DNA of 64,000 bases from positions 318,551 through 382,550 of the forward strand of contig JAEZYS010000003.1 of NCBI GenBank assembly GCA_023418925.1. The letters are read 5' to 3'. The stretch comes from Bacillota bacterium. Lineage in GTDB: Bacteria > Bacillota > Clostridia > Oscillospirales > Ruminococcaceae. Each line of letters begins with the position of its first letter. Within the stretch, counting starts at the first letter, position 1. Both the position numbers and the translations under genes were made by a program. Shown here piece after piece: positions 8,536 through 15,517 of the stretch. Below the pieces are notes generated by a model that saw nothing but the letters and a program-made list of their open reading frames with translations, was not told where the DNA came from and did no database searches.

Positions 8536-8564
8536 TTGACATACTATATAGTGTATGGTATAAT
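8536..8564 (+). promoter_or_regulatory. Perfect consensus sigma-A promoter with internal palindrome
   Basis: TTGACA, 17-bp spacer, TATAAT, 55 bp upstream of the AIM24 gene. The spacer holds the perfect palindrome ACTATATAGT (8543-8552), a candidate operator. Confidence 0.8.
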
Positions 8565-8618
8565 TTAAGTGCATAAAAATACATAAACTAACATTATTAT
8601 TAACTGGAGGAGTTTTAT

Positions 8619-9296
8619 ATGCAGTATAAAGTTGAAGGTACACCATTTCCTGTAGTAGTTTGCAGACTAAATGCAGGTGAAGTAATGTCATGTCAGAAGG
8701 GTGCAATGGCATGGATGAGCCCAAATATGCAGATGTCAACTAATGCAGGCGGCGGAATCGGAAAGATGTTTTCAAGAGCATTTTCAGGAGAATCTATTTT
8801 CCAGAACCAGTATTCAGCTCAGGGCGGACCTGGTGAAATTGCTTTTGCAACAACTGTTCCTGGTCAGGTACTTCCTGTTCAGGTAACACCACAGAAGCCA
8901 ATCGTAGCACAGAAAAAAGCTTATCTTGCTTCTGAAACAGGAGTGGAATTATCAATATTCTTCCAAAAGAAAGTAGGCGCAGGATTCTTTGGCGGTGAAG
9001 GATTTATCATGCAGAAGCTTTCTGGACAGGGTATGGCTTTCCTTGAAATTGATGGCAGTATTGTAGAGTATGATCTTCAGCCGGGAGAATCAATGATTGT
9101 TGATACAGGTTACCTTGCAGCAATGGATGCAACTTGTTCAATAGATATTGAAACAGTCAGCGGTATAGGAAATGCACTCTTTGGCGGTGAAGGTTTCTTC
9201 AATACAAGAGTAACAGGCCCTGGTCATGTATGGCTCCAGACAATGCCTATTACTTCAATTGCAGGTGCAATCATTCCTTATATCCCATCAAAATAA
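8619..9296 (+). CDS. AIM24 family protein (TIGR00266-like)
   Basis: 225 aa, SD GGAGGAG. The sequence is a beta-rich, Gly-rich single domain with family landmarks: GEVMSCQKGAMAWMSPNM, the phage-tail-like repeats FFGGEGFIMQKLSG and LFGGEGFFNTRVTG, and the ending VWLQTMPI. The mitochondrial relative Aim24 supports inner-membrane organisation; the bacterial role is unknown. No signal peptide or membrane segment is seen, so it is probably cytosolic. It is transcribed alone between a consensus promoter and a strong terminator, which suggests high expression. Confidence 0.88.
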   Translation: MQYKVEGTPFPVVVCRLNAGEVMSCQKGAMAWMSPNMQMSTNAGGGIGKMFSRAFSGESIFQNQYSAQGGPGEIAFATTVPGQVLPVQVTPQKPIVAQKKAYLASETGVELSIFFQKKVGAGFFGGEGFIMQKLSGQGMAFLEIDGSIVEYDLQPGESMIVDTGYLAAMDATCSIDIETVSGIGNALFGGEGFFNTRVTGPGHVWLQTMPITSIAGAIIPYIPSK

Positions 9297-9316
9297 GAAT
9301 AAAAAGTATATACAAA

Positions 9317-9340
9317 GAGCGTTCTGATTACAGAACGCTC
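9317..9340 (+). terminator. Terminator of the AIM24 gene
   Basis: GAGCGTTCTG / CAGAACGCTC stem, ATTA loop, then CTTTTTT. Confidence 0.85.
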
Positions 9341-9365
9341 CTTTTTTATAATAATAATTGATAAA

Positions 9366-9395
9366 AAGAGCGCCCTGAATTAACAGAACGCTCTT
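9366..9395 (-). terminator. Terminator of glyS
   Basis: AAGAGCG / CGCTCTT stem with an inner CTG/CAG, followed on the reverse strand by TTTTTAT. It is similar in sequence to the neighbouring forward terminator, so the pair may have arisen by inverted duplication. Confidence 0.75.
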
Positions 9396-9401
9396 GTACA
9401 A

Positions 9402-10775
9402 TTAAAATTCTATTTTTTCTTCAAGGTACTTTACAAGATCATTGATATTGACTCTTTCCTGAGCCATTGTATCTCTGTCACGTACAGTAACACAGTTATC
9501 TTCAAGAGTATCAAAGTCGTAAGTTATGCAGAAAGGAGTGCCGATTTCATCCTGTCTTCTGTAACGCTTACCAATCTGACCAGCTTCATCGTATTCAACA
9601 TTGAACTTCTTTGCAAGCATTGAGTAAAGTTCAACTGACTGATCCCTAAGCTTTTTAGTAAGAGGAAGGATAGCAGCCTTGATAGGAGCAAGTGCAGGAT
9701 GGAAGTGCATTACTGTACGAACATCGCCCTCACCGATTTCTTCTTCATCATAAGCTTCACAGATAAATGCAAGTGTAACTCTGTCAGCACCGAGTGATGG
9801 TTCAATAACATAAGGAACATACTTTGAATTGTCATCAGGATCAAAGTACTCAAGTGACTTACCACTGTTCTTGATATGTTGATTAAGGTCATAGTCAGTT
9901 CTGTCAGCTATACCCCAAAGTTCACCCCATGCAAATGGGAACTTGTACTCAATGTCTGTTGTGCCCTTTGAATAGAAGCAAAGTTCTTCTGGATCATGGT
10001 CACGCATACGGATATTTTCTTCCTTAAGACCAAGGCTAAGGAGCCAGTCACGGCAGAATCCACGCCAGTATGTGAACCATTCAAGGTCAGTACCCGGTTT
10101 GCAGAAGAATTCAAGTTCCATCTGCTCAAATTCTCTTAATCTAAAGAGGAAGTTACCAGGAGTAATTTCGTTTCTGAAAGCCTTACCAACCTGACCAACA
10201 CCGAAAGGAATCTTCTTACGTGTTGTACGCTGAATATTTCCGAAGTTTACGAAAATACCCTGAGCAGTTTCAGGACGGAGGTGAAGTTCACTCTTTGACT
10301 CTTCAGTAATACCCTGAAAAGTTTTAAACATAAGATTAAACTGTCTGATTGATGTAAAGTTTTTCTTTCCGCAGTTCGGACATTTTATATCATTGGTTTC
10401 AATAAAGTCAGCCATCTGGTCATTTGTCCAGCCTGCTGGATTGGCATCTGACTGTGTTTCAATAAGCTGGTCAGCTCTGTGACGAGTCTTACAATCCTTA
10501 CAGTCCATAAGCGGATCAGAGAATCCTCCAACGTGACCTGAAGCAACCCAAACCTGTGGATTCATAAGTATAGCACTGTCAAGGCCTACATTGTAAGGAC
10601 TTTCCTGAATGAATTTTTTCCACCATGCTTTTTTAATATTGTTCTTGAATTCAACGCCGAGGGGGCCATAATCCCATGAGTTAGCAAGACCTCCGTATAT
10701 TTCGGAGCCAGGATAGATAAATCCTCTGCTCTTGCAAAGATTAACGATTTTTTCCATAGATTTTTCAGATGCCAT
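9402..10775 (-). CDS. glyS: Glycyl-tRNA synthetase (single-chain class II)
   Basis: 457 aa, the homodimeric bacterial/eukaryotic type rather than the alpha2-beta2 GlyQ/GlyS type. The N-terminal catalytic start is KIVNLCKSRGFIYPGSEIYGG. Class II motif 2 is RNEITPGNFLFRLREFEQMELEFF and motif 3 is EPSLGADRVTLAF. A CxxC insertion (DCKDCKTRH ... CPNCGKKN) is a zinc-finger-like element. The anticodon-binding domain forms the last 100 residues. The ATG at 10775 is preferred over a TTG at 10787, which directly abuts the SD AAAGGA. I looked for a T-box leader upstream and found none. Confidence 0.93.
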   Translation of the reverse strand: MASEKSMEKIVNLCKSRGFIYPGSEIYGGLANSWDYGPLGVEFKNNIKKAWWKKFIQESPYNVGLDSAILMNPQVWVASGHVGGFSDPLMDCKDCKTRHRADQLIETQSDANPAGWTNDQMADFIETNDIKCPNCGKKNFTSIRQFNLMFKTFQGITEESKSELHLRPETAQGIFVNFGNIQRTTRKKIPFGVGQVGKAFRNEITPGNFLFRLREFEQMELEFFCKPGTDLEWFTYWRGFCRDWLLSLGLKEENIRMRDHDPEELCFYSKGTTDIEYKFPFAWGELWGIADRTDYDLNQHIKNSGKSLEYFDPDDNSKYVPYVIEPSLGADRVTLAFICEAYDEEEIGEGDVRTVMHFHPALAPIKAAILPLTKKLRDQSVELYSMLAKKFNVEYDEAGQIGKRYRRQDEIGTPFCITYDFDTLEDNCVTVRDRDTMAQERVNINDLVKYLEEKIEF

Positions 10776-10955
10776 AAAAATTTCCAATCCTTTCTACTGT
10801 TCGTTACGTTTTTATAAAGAAAATTTGCATTTTTATTAGCAGAATAGAAGCAAACAGTTGCGTGAAAGCATCACGCTAAAACCACTTTGTAATAATTATT
10901 TTAAACTCATATAATTATAAGATATTCCTGTAATAAAGTCAATATTTAAACAGGT
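10776..10955 (-). other. glyS upstream region
   Basis: 180 bp. On the reverse strand it carries a small 6-bp hairpin (GCGTGA/TCACGC, about 10862-10878) and AT-rich sequence. No T-box consensus and no ORF are visible. Confidence 0.3.
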
Positions 10956-11768
10956 TTATACAATAATAGGGCATAATTTGTTTAGATATGACTGCAATTT
11001 TTCGTAATTTTCACAGAGAGAATTCATATCCGTAAAGCCACTGCGATATAGTTCAATCATAATGCAGCCATTATAACCTATATTCATAAGCTCTTTGAAA
11101 AAACTGTCATTATCATAATCACCAAAGCCAAATGGCAGACAGTCACCATTTTTACTATAATCAGAGTAATGAACATGAATAATAGAACTGCCAAGGGCCT
11201 TTAAAAATTCAAGCGGATCTCCGCCTACTCTGTGAGCCTGTTTGGTATCAAGAACAAATTTAGCTGTATCACCAAGCTGCTTTTTCATATTAATCAGAAA
11301 CTGAAGCTGACCTGAACAGCATCTTGAGACATTTTCCTGTGCAATAGTTATACCAAATGAGTTTGCAAGCTTCTGAAGAGAAGCATATCTCTCAAAGTAT
11401 TTTTCTTCCGGATAAGGATTCTGAGGCTTGTTTCCATGAAGAACAAAAATTTTTGCACCAAGCTTATTCATGTATTCAAAGTAATACTTGTGGTATTCAA
11501 GTGCATCATTAAATCTTCTTTCATAATCCGTGAACAACATAAGAGGCTCTGCTGCACAAGTATATGGATGTATTGACGGAACATTAATGTTGTGTTTATC
11601 CTTGATATTCTTCATTATTGAGAGATATGGATCAAATAATTCACGATGTGTATTTACAAATATCTCTACATTCTTCACATTTCTGACAGCAAGGTCAGAA
11701 AAAGTTTTTTCAAGTTCATCAGGATAGATACATGCAGTTGAAACACCAGCTTGCATAAGTTTGGCCAT
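10956..11768 (-). CDS. Sugar phosphate isomerase/epimerase-like TIM barrel
   Basis: 270 aa. It matches the xylose-isomerase-like TIM barrel family (AP endonuclease 2 superfamily): N-terminal GVSTACIYPDELEKT, metal-site type strands ENVSRC, VLDTKQAHRVGGDP, IIHVHYSDY and the C-terminal CIMIELYRSGF. The Glu, Asp, His and Glu ligands at strand ends are present, so divalent-metal-dependent isomerase or epimerase activity is likely; the substrate is unknown. The start is uncertain: ATG 11768 (GGTGG 4 nt upstream) is preferred over ATG 11789, where AGGAG is only 2 nt away. It is downstream of secDF but separated by a terminator. Confidence 0.75.
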   Translation of the reverse strand: MAKLMQAGVSTACIYPDELEKTFSDLAVRNVKNVEIFVNTHRELFDPYLSIMKNIKDKHNINVPSIHPYTCAAEPLMLFTDYERRFNDALEYHKYYFEYMNKLGAKIFVLHGNKPQNPYPEEKYFERYASLQKLANSFGITIAQENVSRCCSGQLQFLINMKKQLGDTAKFVLDTKQAHRVGGDPLEFLKALGSSIIHVHYSDYSKNGDCLPFGFGDYDNDSFFKELMNIGYNGCIMIELYRSGFTDMNSLCENYEKLQSYLNKLCPIIV

Positions 11769-11831
11769 GCTTCCACCTATAGGAAACATTTCTCCTTTCC
11801 ACAAGTAAATACTTTCGTTTAAAAATTATAG

Positions 11832-11855
11832 GCGGCAAAGGATTTCCTCTGCCGC
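11832..11855 (-). terminator. Terminator downstream of secDF
   Basis: Reverse-strand stem GCGGCA-AGG / CCT-TGCCGC with a 4-nt loop, followed by a moderately T-rich stretch (CTATAATTTTTA). Confidence 0.6.
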
Positions 11856-11870
11856 ACAGTAATTATTTAA

Positions 11871-12830
11871 TTATGCATTTTTAGTTCTAGGTTTAGCAGC
11901 TGCCCTTTTCTCTTTAATAGTTTCAAGTGCATCCCATAGCGGGCTTGCTATGCATACTGATGAAAATACACCTGAAATCATACCGAATACCATTGGGAGT
12001 GAGAAAGAAATAATTGAATCAACTCCAAAAATTATCGCAACAATAGTAACTACTATCATAGTTGTTACTGTTGTGATTGAAGTATTAATCGAACGTGTAA
12101 GAGTCTGATTGATACTTAGATTTACAATTTCACTTCTGGACTTGGTTTTCTTAAATAACTGCTGGTTTTCACGGATACGGTCATAAGTTATTATTGTATC
12201 ATTAATTGAGTAACCCAATATTGTCAGCACAACTGCCATAAAATTTGCGTTAATTGACATATGGAATACAACAAACACCCCATAAACAATAATACAGTCA
12301 TGAACAAGTGCAACTATGGCACATGCTCCAGCAAGCCATCCGCCAATGTTTTTAAAACGAATTGCTATATAGATTATGAGAAGTAATGATGCAAGTGCAA
12401 CTGCAACAAGACACTTTTGAAAGAATTCCTTACCTGATGTAGGAGAAATGTCAGAGGACTCAACAATCTTAATTGAGTTAGCTGAAAACTTTTCTTCAAG
12501 TGCAGATGTCAGTTCAAATTGTTTATCAGAAGTCAGACCTGAATTTGAAACAAGAGAAACCTGAATATTATTTTTTCCTGTAGAGAAGTCTTCACCGGTT
12601 GTAACATTTACATCAAGTCCACCAAGAGCATTTTCTGCTGTTTTTTCAAAATCTGCTTCATCAATATTTCCATCATAGATATAGGTAATAATTGTACCAC
12701 CCTTGAATTGAATATCAAGCTTTGCACCAAAAACAAAAGTTGAAAGAATTGATACTGCAACCAAAATAATAGAAATTATAAAGAATATTTTCTTTTTACC
12801 GATAAAATCAAAATTAAATTCCTTATGCAT
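11871..12830 (-). CDS. secF: Protein translocase subunit SecF
   Basis: 319 aa, six membrane segments with the large extracellular domain between the first and second. Signatures are FKGGTIITY near the N-terminus and YSINDTIITYDRIRENQ in the RND-type region. SecF works with SecD to complete export by the SecYEG channel using the proton gradient. The ATG at 12830 has GGAGGTGG upstream and overlaps the secD stop by 8 bp, so the two are translationally coupled. The upstream ATG-free extension is not supported. Confidence 0.95.
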   Translation of the reverse strand: MHKEFNFDFIGKKKIFFIISIILVAVSILSTFVFGAKLDIQFKGGTIITYIYDGNIDEADFEKTAENALGGLDVNVTTGEDFSTGKNNIQVSLVSNSGLTSDKQFELTSALEEKFSANSIKIVESSDISPTSGKEFFQKCLVAVALASLLLIIYIAIRFKNIGGWLAGACAIVALVHDCIIVYGVFVVFHMSINANFMAVVLTILGYSINDTIITYDRIRENQQLFKKTKSRSEIVNLSINQTLTRSINTSITTVTTMIVVTIVAIIFGVDSIISFSLPMVFGMISGVFSSVCIASPLWDALETIKEKRAAAKPRTKNA

Positions 12831-14232
12831 TTTTTCCACCTCCATAAAGCTTAGGATTTCTCATAAGCTTGAATTTTGAAAGTGAAGCAATCATAAGTCT
12901 TGAGCAGAAAACTCCAAAGAACATATTCAGAATAACACCTGTGAGAAGAGTGAAACCGAATGAATAAATTGTTCCAGCAGTTGACTGACCAAACATGAAG
13001 AATACAAATGAAAGAAGCTTAGAGAATACACTGTCAGGTGAACCGAATGCACCCATCAGCACTATTGCTACAAGAATTGTTGTAACATTACCGTCAAGGA
13101 TAGCTGTAAATGCTCTCTTAAATCCTGACTGGATTGACCCATCAAGTGTCTTGCCTTTATTGAGTTCTTCCTTGATTCGTTCAGCAGTAATGATGTTTGC
13201 GTCAACACCCATTCCGACAGCAAGGATAATACCTGCAATACCTGGAATTGTAAGAATAGAGCTGTTCATAAATCCAAAGTAACCGGATACAAAAGCAAGT
13301 GTACCAGCAACCTGACCGGTAATACAGATAATAGCAACAAATCCAGGAAGTCTGTATACAGCAATCATAAATATTGCTATGAGAACAAAAGAAATAAGTC
13401 CTGCAACTACCATAGCCTGCAAAGCACCTGAACCGAGAGTAGGTGAAATTGTTGAAAAGCTTGCAGTCTGAAGCTTGAATGGAAGTGCACCTGAATTTAT
13501 CTTGTCAGCAAGCTGTTTAGCAGATTCACCGTCAAAGTTTCCGGAAATCATTGCCTGGCCGTCTCTGATAGGTTCATTAACATTAGGATAGGAAATCATT
13601 GTTTCGTCCATCCAAATTGAAATTACGCCTCTTGTCTGAGCAAGCTTGGTAGTTGATTCAGCAAACTTACCCTTTCCTGAGTCAGTAAGCTTAAGGGAAA
13701 CAACCCATTGTGCAGCCTCGCCTTGTGGCTGAATATAGCTTGGATACGCTTCTTCAATATCTGAACCCACAAGAATTATATTTTCAGCAGTAGTACCGGT
13801 ATAAAGACCGTTAGCATCAGTTTCCATTCCTTCACGGAAAGTAAGTTCAGCAGTTTCACCGAGTTCCTTTACTGCAGCTTCAGGATCGAAGTTTGTTTCT
13901 CCTTCTTTCCATGGGAATCTTACAATAATTCTGTCATTAGAATTATCAATATAGCATTCATAATCAGTAATTCCAAGGTTGATCATTCTCTGTACAAGAA
14001 CTTCCTTGGCAGAACTGAGCTGTGACTCGGTAGCATCAAAATCACCTGACGGAGTAAAAGTAACGTCAACACCGCCTTTGATATCTATACCGAATCTAAT
14101 GTTGTCAACACCCTTTATATATACTGTTGTCATGTCACCGTAATAATAGGATAAACCGAAAAAAACAGAAGCAGTGAACAAACAGATCAGTATAAATACG
14201 ATGAAGAAAACAGGTTTTTTAACCTTCCTCAC
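12823..14232 (-). CDS. secD: Protein translocase subunit SecD
   Basis: 469 aa. N-terminal membrane segment, the D1 motif FGIDIKGGVDVTF, a periplasmic-type P1 domain of about 200 residues, then five membrane segments with GMGVDANIITAERIKEEL. SecD and SecF form one complex in the membrane. GTG start at 14232 with AGGAGG at ideal distance. The gene is shorter than Gram-negative SecD (about 615 aa), as is usual in Firmicutes. Confidence 0.95.
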   Translation of the reverse strand: MRKVKKPVFFIVFILICLFTASVFFGLSYYYGDMTTVYIKGVDNIRFGIDIKGGVDVTFTPSGDFDATESQLSSAKEVLVQRMINLGITDYECYIDNSNDRIIVRFPWKEGETNFDPEAAVKELGETAELTFREGMETDANGLYTGTTAENIILVGSDIEEAYPSYIQPQGEAAQWVVSLKLTDSGKGKFAESTTKLAQTRGVISIWMDETMISYPNVNEPIRDGQAMISGNFDGESAKQLADKINSGALPFKLQTASFSTISPTLGSGALQAMVVAGLISFVLIAIFMIAVYRLPGFVAIICITGQVAGTLAFVSGYFGFMNSSILTIPGIAGIILAVGMGVDANIITAERIKEELNKGKTLDGSIQSGFKRAFTAILDGNVTTILVAIVLMGAFGSPDSVFSKLLSFVFFMFGQSTAGTIYSFGFTLLTGVILNMFFGVFCSRLMIASLSKFKLMRNPKLYGGGKNA

Positions 14233-14283
14233 GTTTAAACCTCCTGTAACGGAACATAATTATCCCGCATTAATTATCGTTTA

Positions 14284-14312
14284 ATTATATCATTATAAAT
14301 TATTTATGTCAA
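14284..14312 (-). promoter_or_regulatory. Sigma-A promoter of secDF
   Basis: Reverse strand TTGACA, 17-bp spacer, TATAAT. Confidence 0.8.
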
Positions 14313-14379
14313 TACAATTATACTGAATGATTATACTATATTAATTTGTAATAAAACAGTATAATATTTTATTATTGTA

Positions 14380-14408
14380 TTGAAATCAGAGAGATTATAC
14401 GGTATAAT
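14380..14408 (+). promoter_or_regulatory. Sigma-A promoter of rlmB
   Basis: TTGAAA, 17-bp spacer, TATAAT, 36 bp upstream of the chosen rlmB start. Confidence 0.75.
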
Positions 14409-14444
14409 ATATTTATGTATAATTATATAGAAATGAGGCTTATT

Positions 14445-15503
14445 ATGCCATACAATGACAATAATAATAAGAATAATTACCGTTCAAAGAGCGGCTCAGA
14501 TGATGGAAGAAATAATCGTAAAGATGACCGATACGGTAAGAAAGACGACAGGTACGCTAAAAAGGATGACAGGTTCAGTAATAAGGGAGACAGATTCGGT
14601 AAAAAGGATGACAGATATAGTAATAAGGAAGATACGTTCGGTAAAAAACCATATGCACCTTATGCAAAGAATGATCATAATGACCATACTGAAAGAACTG
14701 AAACAAGAAAACCTTATGGCAGAAGTGATATGTATGAGGAGAATGATGCACTGGATATCATTGAGGAAAGAGGCCTTATTATAGGAAGAAATCCTGTAAT
14801 AGAAGCATTGAAATCCAAGAAGAACATTGATACAATTTATGTAAACGGTGAAGCAGGCGGAAGCATTGGTCTTATCAGCAGAATGGCTAAGGAACAGGAT
14901 ATTGTCGTTAAGCAGGTTAATGATACAAAGCTCTCATTCATGTGCGGCGGTGCTTCACATCAGGGTGTAATTGCAAGCGGTGCATGTGCTGAGTATGTTT
15001 CTGTTGAGGATATACTTGCTATTTCAAAAGCAAAGGGAACACAGCCTTTTATAATAGTATGTGATGAAATTGAAGACCCGCATAACCTCGGCGCAATTAT
15101 CAGAACTGCTGAAACTGCTGGTGCAGATGGTATTATTATTCCAAAGAGAAGAAGTGCTTCACTGAATCAGACAGTATACAAGACTTCTGCCGGAGCAGCA
15201 AGCTGGCTGCCGGTTGCAAGGGTTGCAAATATAGCAGCAGCAATTGATACATTAAAAGAAAACGGAGTGTGGATATACGGAACTGATGCTTCGGGAGAAG
15301 ATTATACAAGCACCGATCTTACAGGAAGTGCTGCAATTGTTATTGGCTCCGAAGGAAATGGAATGGGAAGTCTGATAATGAAAAAATGTGACTTTTTAAT
15401 GAAACTGCCAATGATGGGTAAGATATCATCCATTAACGCTTCTGTTGCGGCGGGAATATTCATGTACGAAACTGTAAGGCAGAGACAGCTTAAATCCAGA
15501 TAA
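14445..15503 (+). CDS. rlmB: 23S rRNA 2'-O-ribose methyltransferase, RlmB/TrmH type
   Basis: 352 aa. The first 100 residues are basic, hydrophilic and repetitive, with six tandem 7-residue units of the form DDRYGKK. The substrate-binding domain then begins at GLIIGRNPVIEAL, followed by the SpoU knot: motif 1 PHNLGAIIRTAETAGADG, motif 2 VIGSEGNGM, motif 3 LPMMGKISSINASVAAG. It methylates a ribose in rRNA (Gm2251 in the E. coli enzyme). I chose ATG 14445 because GAGG lies 7 nt upstream; ATG 14415 lacks an SD. It is followed by the pseudo-P-type ATPase gene after only 14 bp. Confidence 0.85.
   Translation: MPYNDNNNKNNYRSKSGSDDGRNNRKDDRYGKKDDRYAKKDDRFSNKGDRFGKKDDRYSNKEDTFGKKPYAPYAKNDHNDHTERTETRKPYGRSDMYEENDALDIIEERGLIIGRNPVIEALKSKKNIDTIYVNGEAGGSIGLISRMAKEQDIVVKQVNDTKLSFMCGGASHQGVIASGACAEYVSVEDILAISKAKGTQPFIIVCDEIEDPHNLGAIIRTAETAGADGIIIPKRRSASLNQTVYKTSAGAASWLPVARVANIAAAIDTLKENGVWIYGTDASGEDYTSTDLTGSAAIVIGSEGNGMGSLIMKKCDFLMKLPMMGKISSINASVAAGIFMYETVRQRQLKSR
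14523..14648 (+). repeat. Six 21-bp tandem repeats within rlmB
   Basis: Six in-frame 21-bp units encode DDRYGKK, DDRYAKK, DDRFSNK, GDRFGKK, DDRYSNK and EDTFGKK. Unit identity is partial, so the array is old rather than freshly expanded. Confidence 0.85.
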
Positions 15504-15517
15504 AGGGGAGAAATAAG

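Noticed and set aside
10776..10955. T-box leader for glyS
   Set aside because: No specifier region and no GGTGG-type T-box antiterminator sequence is visible; only a short hairpin.
14455..14784. 109-residue Met/Arg-rich frame inside rlmB
   Set aside because: It is an out-of-frame reading of the 21-bp repeat array; rlmB is the clear gene.
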